Shown here: one piece after another, positions 1 through 7,729 of the stretch | How positions within the stretch are numbered: the first letter of the stretch is position 1 | How the letters are laid out: every line of letters begins with the position of its first letter | Assembly (NCBI GenBank): GCA_002295885.1 | Contig: DBGM01000038.1 | Location: forward strand, 11,710 to 52,365 | Source of the DNA: Phycisphaerales bacterium UBA854 | GTDB lineage: Bacteria > Planctomycetota > Phycisphaerae > Phycisphaerales > SM1A02 | Direction: 5' to 3' | Length of the DNA: 40,656 nucleotides | Translations under genes and position numbers: made by a program | Notes under the pieces: generated by a model | Seen by the model: only the letters and a program-made list of their open reading frames with translations | Told to the model about the DNA's origin: nothing | Database searches by the model: none

Positions 1-510
1 GACGTGTACGATCCCAACGACCAGGCCGACGACATCCACTGGATGGACATGAACGAGGAACTGAGCCTCACCGGCCCCGGCTGCAACTTCTCCTACGCGA
101 TGTCGGCACCCTTCGGTGATCGATTCGACGACGAGTGGGGCGCCGGCGGCAGCAGCGGCATCGCCATGCTCGGAACCCGTGGGCCCGAGTATGGCCAGCA
201 CACCGACGCCATGGACGATGAAGGCCACTTCACGTACCAGATGCACGGCAACAAGGACAGCTGGTCCGGCAACATCGTCTTCAACGACGGTCAGGTCCGC
301 TACATGAAGCACTGGCTCGACGCCACCGTGACCTTCAAGGATCACAACGGCTTCAAGGAAGACAACCTGTTCAACTTCGACTGCACCAGCCAGATCTCCT
401 GCACACCGTTCGGCGGCGACACCTTCCTCTGCATCGTCAAGGGCGATCTGGGCGGAAGCGATGCGCAGAACACCCCCGAGTTCGAGCTCGAGTGGGACAA
501 CAAGGACTGA
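1..510 (+). CDS. prepilin-like secreted protein, H-X9-DG/DUF1559 type (5' end missing)
   Basis: The reading frame is open from base 1 and stops at 508-510, so only the C-terminal ~169 residues are present. It contains NIVFNDGQVRYMK about 100 residues in, which resembles the H-X9-DG-CTERM signature of planctomycete type II pseudopilin-like proteins, here with a longer gap between the His and the DG. The expected N-terminal FTLVE prepilin helix would lie upstream of the window. The tail has several Cys (CTSQISC) and ends in acidic residues. The next gene starts 28 bases downstream on the same strand, so the two may be co-transcribed. The family assignment rests on the DG motif and on likeness to the complete protein at 32233-33072; the function is unknown, probably extracellular or cell-envelope. 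Confidence 0.6.
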   Translation, partial: DVYDPNDQADDIHWMDMNEELSLTGPGCNFSYAMSAPFGDRFDDEWGAGGSSGIAMLGTRGPEYGQHTDAMDDEGHFTYQMHGNKDSWSGNIVFNDGQVRYMKHWLDATVTFKDHNGFKEDNLFNFDCTSQISCTPFGGDTFLCIVKGDLGGSDAQNTPEFELEWDNKD

Positions 511-538
511 CCCTCAGGGGCACCGAGGCACCAACCCC

Positions 539-1897
539 ATGTCAAATCGACTCGCTTCACTGAGCCAGGCTGCAGCGACAATCCTGATGGGCGTCGGGGC
601 CGCGCACGGTGCGGAGCGAACCGTGCTCCTGGAACAGATCACGGCCACCTGGTGCGGCCCCTGCCAGTCGGTCGGCCGAGCGGCCCTCAATCTGATCCAG
701 GACCACCCGAACTCCCTCACGGGATTCCAGGTGCACGGCAGCGACTCCTACACCATCGCCTGGGGAAATACGCGAATGGCCTTCTACAACACGGCCGGGT
801 CGTACCCCAGGGTCTGGCTCGACGGCACCCGTGAACAGGCCGGCAACTTCGGAAACGACGCCGCCAACTATGCGAACCTGCAGACCCTGATGAACCAATG
901 CCTCGATGTCCCCACCGACGTCACCATCGCCACGACGGGAGTCGAATTCGAGACCAACGAATACCGGCTGACGTGCAGCATCGGTGTCGAAACGGGCGGA
1001 TCGGCACGGACCATGAAGTTCCACTGCGTCCAGGTGCTCAACTACTATCCCACCGGCTCCCACTACTACAACTGCCTCATCCAGGCGAACGACGCGCCCA
1101 CCATCACCGTCCAGCCCGGTGAGACCATCGACGTCGAGCACATCTTCACACTCTCCGGTGCGTCCGCCGAAGACAAGGACAACGTCGCCTACATCGCGTG
1201 GCTGCAGAGCACCACGGCCCCGGCTCCGTCCCAGGTCTACAACGCCGACTTTCATCAGCACATCCGGATTCCTCCCGTCTCCGTCACTGTCCCCGGCGAC
1301 TATCCGACGATCTCCGCGGCCATCGAGGACGTGAGCGAGTACAGCACCATCGGCATCGCTCCGGGCACGTACTACGAACGGGTCGATCCGCAGGGCAAGA
1401 ACGTGACCCTGCTCGGCCTCGGCGGCGCCGAGGCGACGATCATCGACGGAAGCGGCGAGGGCACCGTCGTCACGCTGCTCAACGGCGAATCATCCGAGAT
1501 GGTGCTGGACGGCCTCACCATCCGAAACGGGTTCAACAGCCTGACCGGCGGCATCAAGATCGACGGCACGCCGGTCATCCGCAACTGCATCATCCGCGAC
1601 CAGCGTGCCAACCAGCTCGTGAGCGGAATCTCCAGTGCATCCAGCCCGGGACCCACCATCTCGAACACCTGGTTCTGCAACAACGAACACTCCGACATCT
1701 TCGGCCCGTACGTGGACGGAGGCGGACTGCTGTTCACCGACAGTTGCGACGCAACTCCACCCTGTCCGGGAGACTTCGACGGGAATGCAGCGGTCAACGT
1801 CAACGACCTGCTGACGGTCATCCAGGAATGGAACGACCCCTACACGGTCGACGACCTCCTGACCGTCATCGCCCACTGGGGCGGAACCTGCCCATAA
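539..1897 (+). CDS. secreted thioredoxin-like (Omp28-like) / beta-helix / dockerin-like fusion protein
   Basis: 452 residues. A signal peptide (about 1-24, ending AAHGA) is followed by a thioredoxin-like region with TATWCGPCQ (Cys39 and Cys42) and a YPRVWLDG stretch, as in Omp28-related periplasmic or outer-membrane thioredoxins. From about residue 240 the sequence turns into a pectin-lyase-like beta-helix opening (VPGDYPTISAAIEDV, LDGLTIRNG, IRNCIIRD). The last ~45 residues are the dockerin-like module, CPGDFDGNAAVNVNDLLTVI then VDDLLTVIAHWGGTCP, with a Ca-loop only in the first repeat. The ATG at 539 is chosen because it opens the signal peptide; the frame extends upstream to 461 inside the preceding gene without signal features. 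The role is inferred to be extracytoplasmic thiol redox or display; no substrate is evident. Confidence 0.75.
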   Translation: MSNRLASLSQAAATILMGVGAAHGAERTVLLEQITATWCGPCQSVGRAALNLIQDHPNSLTGFQVHGSDSYTIAWGNTRMAFYNTAGSYPRVWLDGTREQAGNFGNDAANYANLQTLMNQCLDVPTDVTIATTGVEFETNEYRLTCSIGVETGGSARTMKFHCVQVLNYYPTGSHYYNCLIQANDAPTITVQPGETIDVEHIFTLSGASAEDKDNVAYIAWLQSTTAPAPSQVYNADFHQHIRIPPVSVTVPGDYPTISAAIEDVSEYSTIGIAPGTYYERVDPQGKNVTLLGLGGAEATIIDGSGEGTVVTLLNGESSEMVLDGLTIRNGFNSLTGGIKIDGTPVIRNCIIRDQRANQLVSGISSASSPGPTISNTWFCNNEHSDIFGPYVDGGGLLFTDSCDATPPCPGDFDGNAAVNVNDLLTVIQEWNDPYTVDDLLTVIAHWGGTCP

Positions 1898-2028
1898 CCC
1901 CGCCACCCACTCGACACCCCCGCCGACCAAGGGCCGAACGGGGCATCGCCACGTCCCTCCGGCGTTGATTCGAGGGGGGACGCCGCCCTGGCCGACAACA
2001 GAGACAAGCCCTCAGCCAGGACCAGCCC

Positions 2029-2829
2029 ATGCCATCCCTCCGAACCCGCGCCAATGAGATCATCTTCGGATCGGATACCACCGCCGGCAAGGCGTTCGAT
2101 CTGGTCCTGCTCGTGGCCATCGTTCTCAGCGTGATCACGGTCGTCCTCGAAAGCGTGCCTTCGATCCGCGCGGAGCACTCCACCGCCATCGACGTCTGCG
2201 AATGGGTCTTCACCGCGATCTTCACCATCGAATACGCCGTTCGGATCTGGTGCGCAGCGTCCGCCCTCCGGTATGTCCGCAGCTTCTTCGGCATCGTCGA
2301 CTTCCTGTCGATCATTCCGACCTACATCAGCCTCTTCATTCCCGCGTCCCACACGCTGCTCATCGTGCGTGCCCTTCGACTGCTCCGGGTGTTCCGGATC
2401 CTCAAGCTCGGACGCTACATGAAGGAGGCCTCCGTCCTTCGTTCGGCGGTCGCGGCCAGCCGCCGAAAGATCGTGGTGTTCCTCCTTGCCGTCGGCATCA
2501 TTCTCGTGATCGCCGCCTCCGCCATGTACCTGCTCGAGGGCGAGATCAACGAGCAGTTCGATTCGATCCCCAAGACCCTCTACTGGGCCGTGGTCACCAT
2601 GACCACCGTTGGATACGGAGATGCCACCCCGATCACCGTGCTCGGCAAGTGCCTGGCTGCGATCATGATGCTGATTGGATACAGCATGATCATCATTCCT
2701 ACCGGCATCCTCACGGTCGAGATCTCGCACGCATCCCGGAACGTCGACAACGGATGCCCCCTGTGCATGGACGGGCGCACCAATCCGGGTGACCGCTTCT
2801 GCCGCGGCTGCGGAAAACTCATGAACTGA
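2029..2829 (+). CDS. voltage-gated potassium channel with C-terminal zinc ribbon
   Basis: 266 residues, six membrane segments plus pore loop. S4 is the Arg-rich stretch at about 114-127 (RALRLLRVFRILKL), and the selectivity filter TVGYGD is at 193-198 between S5 (about 148-168) and S6 (about 205-230). This is the Kv/KvAP-type architecture, so it should be a depolarisation-gated K+ channel in the inner membrane. Unusually, the short cytosolic tail is a four-Cys zinc ribbon: C243-x2-C246 and C258-x2-C261 (CPLC, CRGC). It ends at MN and lies 18 bases from the convergent lipoprotein gene. Start: the first ATG of the frame, which gives a normal-length N-terminus; a weak purine-rich AGGA lies just upstream. 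Confidence 0.88.
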   Translation: MPSLRTRANEIIFGSDTTAGKAFDLVLLVAIVLSVITVVLESVPSIRAEHSTAIDVCEWVFTAIFTIEYAVRIWCAASALRYVRSFFGIVDFLSIIPTYISLFIPASHTLLIVRALRLLRVFRILKLGRYMKEASVLRSAVAASRRKIVVFLLAVGIILVIAASAMYLLEGEINEQFDSIPKTLYWAVVTMTTVGYGDATPITVLGKCLAAIMMLIGYSMIIIPTGILTVEISHASRNVDNGCPLCMDGRTNPGDRFCRGCGKLMN

Positions 2830-2847
2830 ACCGGCGATCCCCGGGGG

Positions 2848-3693
2848 TCAGCTTTCGGGTTCCGCGCCGTTGCTGCGGGCGACCTCGGTGTAGACCCGGT
2901 TGATCCGGTCCTGAAGCGGAAGCTGCAGGACCAGGATGGACTTGAAGGTGACCAGTTGGCGGGCGACTTCGTACGTCAGCACCCCCCCGTTCTCCTGCAG
3001 CATGGGATCGAGCCCCGAGACCACGATTCCGCGGAACACGGCCTCGTTCATCTGGGCCGCGTTCTTGCGACGAGCGAGAACCTCCTCGCCGACCATGTCC
3101 CAGGAGAGGCCCGAGATGCGATCACGGAGATTGCGCTCGAAGATGTCCGCCGAAGCGTCGTTGCCCGGACCGGCGATCTCCCAGGCATCGATGAGCGAGC
3201 CCATCACCTGACCGGTCATGAGCTGCTTCACCTCGCTCGTCTCGATGGAACGGATCCGTTCGATGATTGCCCGCGCGTCCCCGTAGCGGCCCTGCAGGAC
3301 GGCGATGTTCATCTGGACACCAAGGAGCTGCTTCATGCCCTCCGGGTCCTGGATGTCGTAGGCAAGCATGTCGGCCGACATGTCCCTGGCCAGCGGCACC
3401 GCCAGGGCGTCGAAGGACGCATCGGACTCCATCAGCTCCGAGGCACTGGAGTCGATGGTGTAAGTGCGGACGGGCAGTTCTGCGAGGCTGCGGATGGCGA
3501 CTCGGTCAGGCCGGGCGGGTTCCCCGTCGCCCGGCTGCCCGACCGTGGCTGTCCCGGGGTCGGACTGGATGTTCACCGGTGCAGGCGAATCCACCGCCCC
3601 GGCGTCCTTCGGGGCGGCCGCCGGGGGCGAGCTGGCACAGGAGGCAAGCAGTGCGACGGCGATCAGTGACGACGGGCGGCTGAGGCATTTCAT
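2848..3693 (-). CDS. hypothetical lipoprotein
   Basis: 281 residues of unknown function. The N-terminus is a lipoprotein signal ending in LLASC, followed by an Ala/Pro-rich linker (about 20-60). The rest is predicted globular and mainly helical, with no motif I recognise; a stretch around ILVLQLPLQDRINRVYTEVA closes the protein. Two adjacent ATGs (3696 and 3693) could start it. I chose 3693 because a TAGGTT box (bases 3706-3701) ends 7 bases before it and there is no Shine-Dalgarno, the pattern of putative leaderless starts in this window. It converges on the K+ channel gene. Probably an envelope protein; beyond that I cannot say. Confidence 0.65.
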   Translation of the reverse strand: MKCLSRPSSLIAVALLASCASSPPAAAPKDAGAVDSPAPVNIQSDPGTATVGQPGDGEPARPDRVAIRSLAELPVRTYTIDSSASELMESDASFDALAVPLARDMSADMLAYDIQDPEGMKQLLGVQMNIAVLQGRYGDARAIIERIRSIETSEVKQLMTGQVMGSLIDAWEIAGPGNDASADIFERNLRDRISGLSWDMVGEEVLARRKNAAQMNEAVFRGIVVSGLDPMLQENGGVLTYEVARQLVTFKSILVLQLPLQDRINRVYTEVARSNGAEPES

Positions 3694-3700
3694 CATCTAC

Positions 3701-3706
3701 AACCTA
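3701..3706 (-). promoter_or_regulatory. putative leaderless -10 box for the lipoprotein gene
   Basis: TAGGTT on the minus strand ends 7 bases before the ATG at 3693 and 4 bases before the ATG at 3696. There is no convincing -35 and no ribosome-binding site. It fits the TANNNT boxes near other starts in this window. Confidence 0.35.
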
Positions 3707-3739
3707 TCGGTCAAACGGGATCCATCCATTCAAGTACCC

Positions 3740-3777
3740 AAAAAGAACCCGGCCCGGGGCACATGACCCGGGCCGGG
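3740..3777 (-). terminator. intrinsic terminator of the C25 protease gene
   Basis: A perfect 11-bp stem, CCCGGCCCGGG (3748-3758) with CCCGGGCCGGG (3767-3777), encloses an 8-base loop. On the minus strand it is followed by TTCTTTTT, giving a textbook Rho-independent terminator 25 bases past the stop of the gene at 3802-6495. Confidence 0.8.
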
Positions 3778-3801
3778 GAATCGTGTTCTTGATCACCAGC
3801 C

Positions 3802-6495
3802 TCAGGGGCAGGTGGTGTTCCAGTTCGCAATGACCGTCAGGAGATCATCCACCGTGTAGGGGTTGTTCCACTGCTGGATCACCGCGAGCAGGTCATTGAC
3901 GTTGACCGAGGCGTTTCCATCGAAGTCACCCGCACACACCGGCTCGGAGTCGCCGTCGACACCCCAGATCTGGAAGTTGTCGATGTTCCAGCCGGAGTAC
4001 TGCCAGGAACTGTCGGTGGTTCCCATGACGAAGCGAACGTAGACCGTCGGCTCGCCGTCGGCGACGCCCGAGATGTCGTACTCCTGCTGCGACCAGGACG
4101 AATCCGCCACCTCACCGGTGTTGGTCCAGACCGTGCTCCAGTTCTGATTGTCGGTGCTGATCTTGATCCATGCGTGGTCGTAGAAGTCCGTCTCGACGTT
4201 GAGATAGCGATCGAACTTCATGCTGGTGTCCGTCAGGGAGGAGCAGTCAATTGCTCCGGTGGTCACGTTGACCTCGGACAGGCTGTTCTCGTAGTCGCCG
4301 TTGGGGTTGTAGTTGACGCAGTAGGCGCCGTCGGCCCCTCCGATCGGATCGGGGTTGCCGTACTGCCCACCGTTTCCGGTGGGCGAACTCCAGCCCCAGA
4401 GACCCTCGTAGGTCCAGCCGGGGTTCGTGTCCATGTTCCACTCGTAGACCGCGACCGGCACACCGACCGTGATGTCGACCGGCTTGGTCGTCGTACCGTC
4501 GTTGTTGGTCACGTTGGTGAAGGAGACCGTACCGGCGTAGTTGCCGTTCCCGAGGGTCGCGGCCACGGACTGATCGACGGTCGCAACGACCTCGACGGAG
4601 CCGCCGACCGGAATCTGACCGGACAGCTCGCCGCTGAGCGTGAGCCAGGAGACGTTCTCGCTGACGCTGTAGTCGAGGGGATAGGCCTCGTAGTTGTTGA
4701 GGACGAAGCTGGTCGACTCCGGAGCGAACGGGCCTCCCAGGGGGCCTTCGCTGGAGAGTCCCGAACCGCTGACCCGCATGCCGGTGGGCGGCTGGGCCGT
4801 ACCGGAGATGACCAGCGAGGCGTCGCCGAAGATGATCCACGTGTCGAAGATGTCGACGCCGGACTGACCGTACGCGTCCATCATGTTGACGCACCCCATG
4901 GCACACAGGGCGCCCATGGTGAAGTAGTCCTCGGCGACCATCAGGTCGACCATGGCATCCTGGCCGCGCATCGGCTCGTTCCAGTACTGGTAGATGGTCG
5001 AACCGTAGTGCACGACGGACCCGGTGGGCTGACCGTTGTGGGTGGCCCACTGCGTCTTCTCGGCGAAGCAGTCGCCGCTGTAGTTGTATTCTCCGACCAC
5101 GCACCCCACGGTGACGACGTACGGCAGCATGCCGGTGTTGGTCAGCTGATCCACGTCGGCATTGCCCACCGGAGCTCCGTTGGACCAGCCTTCCTGCCAA
5201 CCGTGACCGGTGTACTGGATGTGGCCCACGCCGGCGTTCCAGCGGTCGATGAAGTCGGAGACCGAACCGCTCGGCTCGGACTCCTGATGCCACTGGTCGA
5301 CCTTGTCCCAGCCGAGGTACTTCTGGCCGAGGTTCGTCATGTGCTCGTGGTCGTACTCGCCGTCGTCGCCGGGGCCCTCGTTCGAGCTCGCGCCCTGTGC
5401 GATCTTGTACTCGTCCTTCAGCGTCCACTGCTCGGTCTCGTACGTGATGGTCCGCTGGACCTGCGTGTCGATCTGGGCGTCGTTGTTGCCGCTGAAGCGT
5501 CCGATGAGAAGGTCCGGGTAGTTGTCGTTTCCGGCCTGCTTGGTGTAGCTGGGGTCGGACAGACCACCGGCCGAGACGGTGGCCGGGATATGGACGGAAT
5601 CGCCGACCAGGAGGACATAGACCATGTCGCTGCTGTTGTACATGTCGCCGATGTAGGCGTGGACCTGGGACCAGGTCGTGCCGATGCTGCTCATCTCGAC
5701 GATGGTGGTCGGGATTCCGATGGATTCCTTGTGCTCCACGAAGGGCTGCATGTTGTCGACGAACTGGGGCGCCGAGATGATCAGCATGCTTCCCTCCTCC
5801 ATGATCGGATTGGATCGCAGATCACGGTGGTAGTTGAGGAAGTGCTTGGAGTAGATGGCATGGAAGGCGGATCCGCCGTCGTGCTTGCTGCTGCCGTAGG
5901 GCATGATGTTCGTTCGGCTGACCCCGATGTTGTCGACACCCACGGTGATGTTCTTCCAGACCCGGAGCGTGCCGGTCGCGGGGTTGTACTGGAAGGGGTT
6001 GACCCGGACCGTGATGCCGCGCATCGAACGCATGATGTACGGATCGGAGAGCTCCACGACGTCCGCCGGCCAGAAGGCGTTCTGGTCGTACACCGAATCG
6101 AAGGTGTACGGAACGTCGGACGGATTCACCGTCCGGACGATGCTGCCCTTGGAGGGAACGATGTCGATGCCCTGGATGTCCTCGTAGTCACCGGAGATCA
6201 GCACCGCGTCCATGTCCGCGACGGCGGGAATGACCACGCTGCGGGAGACACGGGGAAGGGACGGGAATCCCGCATCGAGACGGTTCACCTCGCCCGGGAG
6301 GGTGATCGAGGTGTACGCGTGTTCACCAACCTTGACGGTCTTCTGCTGAAAATCTTCGAAGTCGTAGTGAAGAACGATGCTCTTGGAGTCATCCTGCAGG
6401 ACATCGATGTTCACGGAATCGGCCGCAAGGGACGCGCAGGCCAGACCGATGGTCAGGCCAGCAACCAGAAGACTCTGGGGTGTAGGACTATGCAC
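3802..6495 (-). CDS. secreted gingipain-like (peptidase C25) cysteine protease with dockerin-like tail
   Basis: 897 residues. Signal peptide (1 to about 25), then a C25-type N-terminal prodomain (about 30-230) and a caspase-fold protease domain (about 235-580). The likely catalytic dyad is His431 in YTGHGW and Cys465 in TVGCVVGEY, the two strand-end motifs of gingipains. Next come an Ig-like, BACON-like domain with GPFAPESTSFVLNN and NVSWLTLSG (about 595-690), a jelly-roll/MAM-like domain with WNIDNFQIWG (about 690-850), and the dockerin-like tail starting CAGDFDG and ending TTCP. It is an extracellular or surface protease, presumably Arg/Lys- or Asp-type by family; specificity cannot be read here. 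Start is GTG at 6495 with GGAGAG 5 bases or so upstream. It is divergent from the beta-helix gene at 6775 and followed by a strong terminator. Confidence 0.85.
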   Translation of the reverse strand: MHSPTPQSLLVAGLTIGLACASLAADSVNIDVLQDDSKSIVLHYDFEDFQQKTVKVGEHAYTSITLPGEVNRLDAGFPSLPRVSRSVVIPAVADMDAVLISGDYEDIQGIDIVPSKGSIVRTVNPSDVPYTFDSVYDQNAFWPADVVELSDPYIMRSMRGITVRVNPFQYNPATGTLRVWKNITVGVDNIGVSRTNIMPYGSSKHDGGSAFHAIYSKHFLNYHRDLRSNPIMEEGSMLIISAPQFVDNMQPFVEHKESIGIPTTIVEMSSIGTTWSQVHAYIGDMYNSSDMVYVLLVGDSVHIPATVSAGGLSDPSYTKQAGNDNYPDLLIGRFSGNNDAQIDTQVQRTITYETEQWTLKDEYKIAQGASSNEGPGDDGEYDHEHMTNLGQKYLGWDKVDQWHQESEPSGSVSDFIDRWNAGVGHIQYTGHGWQEGWSNGAPVGNADVDQLTNTGMLPYVVTVGCVVGEYNYSGDCFAEKTQWATHNGQPTGSVVHYGSTIYQYWNEPMRGQDAMVDLMVAEDYFTMGALCAMGCVNMMDAYGQSGVDIFDTWIIFGDASLVISGTAQPPTGMRVSGSGLSSEGPLGGPFAPESTSFVLNNYEAYPLDYSVSENVSWLTLSGELSGQIPVGGSVEVVATVDQSVAATLGNGNYAGTVSFTNVTNNDGTTTKPVDITVGVPVAVYEWNMDTNPGWTYEGLWGWSSPTGNGGQYGNPDPIGGADGAYCVNYNPNGDYENSLSEVNVTTGAIDCSSLTDTSMKFDRYLNVETDFYDHAWIKISTDNQNWSTVWTNTGEVADSSWSQQEYDISGVADGEPTVYVRFVMGTTDSSWQYSGWNIDNFQIWGVDGDSEPVCAGDFDGNASVNVNDLLAVIQQWNNPYTVDDLLTVIANWNTTCP

Positions 6496-6591
6496 TTGCT
6501 CTCTCCAGTACTGTTCGGTGGTGACTCAATGCTGTGCACCCGGTCGCCCGAATGCATCCCCCCAGCACATTCCTGTGATGCTTGAGAGTAC

Positions 6592-6603
6592 CCCCTGCAG
6601 GGG
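6592..6603. repeat. 12-bp perfect palindrome in a divergent intergenic region
   Basis: CCCCTGCAGGGG lies within the 279-base region between the divergent C25 protease and beta-helix genes. This region holds no gene I can support. The palindrome is a possible operator for a dimeric regulator, but it occurs once and could be chance. Confidence 0.25.
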
Positions 6604-6774
6604 CTCGAACAAGCGAAAATGAGCCTCCAAATGCCTATTCGCGGCTCTTTTCGAGTCATCGGAGGACACCAAAGGCGTTTCCAAGCCCTGAGGGTGGCAT
6701 AACAGCCGTCTTTGGCTCATACTGAGTCCGTAAAGTGGGACGATTCAGCGTCCCTCCTGACCGAGAGATCACCC

Positions 6775-7722
6775 ATGAAACTCCCCCTCATCTCCTGGAT
6801 CCTGGCTGCCCTGACCACCCCGTCCCTGGCGGCGACGATTCAGGTCCCCCAGGACCACCCCAGCATCCCCCAGGCGGTCCAGGCCGCATCCGATGGAGAC
6901 CTGATCCTGGTCGGGCCGGGCACATGGGCCCAGTCCGTCAATTACCGCGGACGCGACATCACCATCCGATCGACGGACGGCCCCGAGGTCACATTCATCA
7001 ATGCCGACCCCGGCCGGGCCTGCGTGATCATCGCCCAGGGCGAAGCCGCGGTCCTGGAAGGCTTCACCATCACCGGCGGATCCGGCATGCCCTACCTCGG
7101 CAGCGTGGCCGGAGGCGGGATCTACATCGAAGCGTCCAATCCGCAGATCCGCAACTGCATCATCACCGGGAACACGGCCGACTTCGGAGGCGGCATGCAC
7201 ATCGCCACCGGCAACCCGGTGGTCGAGCAGTGCGTGTTCAGCGACAACGTCTCGCTGTCCAACGGCGGTGGAGTACGGATCCACGACGACTGCTTCCCCA
7301 CCTTCCGCGACTGCACCTTCACGAACAACCACACTGGCGACTTCGGGGGCGCGATCGCCTACGGCAACGACAGCTCCGGAATCCACGACCGGTGCATCTA
7401 CGACGGAAACACCGCGGACATCCGTGGGGGAGCCATCTACCTGGGATGCGACTGCAGCGCGGCCAACGTCATGCTCTCCGACTTCTGCAACAGCGTCCCC
7501 GACCACATTGTCGGCGGTTGGAACGACCTCGGCGGCAACGACATGTGCCCCGTGTGCGGCAACGACATCAACGCCGACGGCACGGTGGGAGTCGACGATC
7601 TCCTGCAGGTGATCCAGGCCTGGGGCACCTGTGCCTGCATCGAGGACATCAACGGCGACACCTTCGTGAACGTGGATGACCTGCTCCGGATCATCCAGAG
7701 CTGGGGCAACTGCCCGGGCTGA
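6775..7722 (+). CDS. secreted right-handed beta-helix protein with two-EF-hand dockerin-like tail
   Basis: 315 residues. Signal peptide (1 to about 19, ending SLA-A), then a parallel beta-helix starting IQVPQDHPSIPQAVQAASDGD and running through repeated coils of the type GGGIYIEASNPQIRNCIITGN, GGGMHIATGNPVVEQCVFSDN and GGAIYLG. The tail (about 258-315) has two complete calcium loops, DINADGTVGVDDLLQVIQAWG and DINGDTFVNVDDLLRIIQSWG, each followed by Cys; this is the only copy in the window where both loops are intact. The fold is typical of carbohydrate-binding or polysaccharide-lyase proteins, but I see no catalytic signature. Start: the ATG at 6775 opens the signal peptide, with GAGAGA upstream; the frame is open further 5' without signal features. 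It ends 7 bases from the convergent ThuA gene. Confidence 0.8.
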   Translation: MKLPLISWILAALTTPSLAATIQVPQDHPSIPQAVQAASDGDLILVGPGTWAQSVNYRGRDITIRSTDGPEVTFINADPGRACVIIAQGEAAVLEGFTITGGSGMPYLGSVAGGGIYIEASNPQIRNCIITGNTADFGGGMHIATGNPVVEQCVFSDNVSLSNGGGVRIHDDCFPTFRDCTFTNNHTGDFGGAIAYGNDSSGIHDRCIYDGNTADIRGGAIYLGCDCSAANVMLSDFCNSVPDHIVGGWNDLGGNDMCPVCGNDINADGTVGVDDLLQVIQAWGTCACIEDINGDTFVNVDDLLRIIQSWGNCPG

Positions 7723-7729
7723 ACCCGAG

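Noticed and set aside
4174..6585. 803-residue plus-strand open frame
   Set aside because: It is antisense to the C25 protease; composition is Val/Asp/Arg/Gly-rich without motifs, as expected from the complement of a GC-rich gene.
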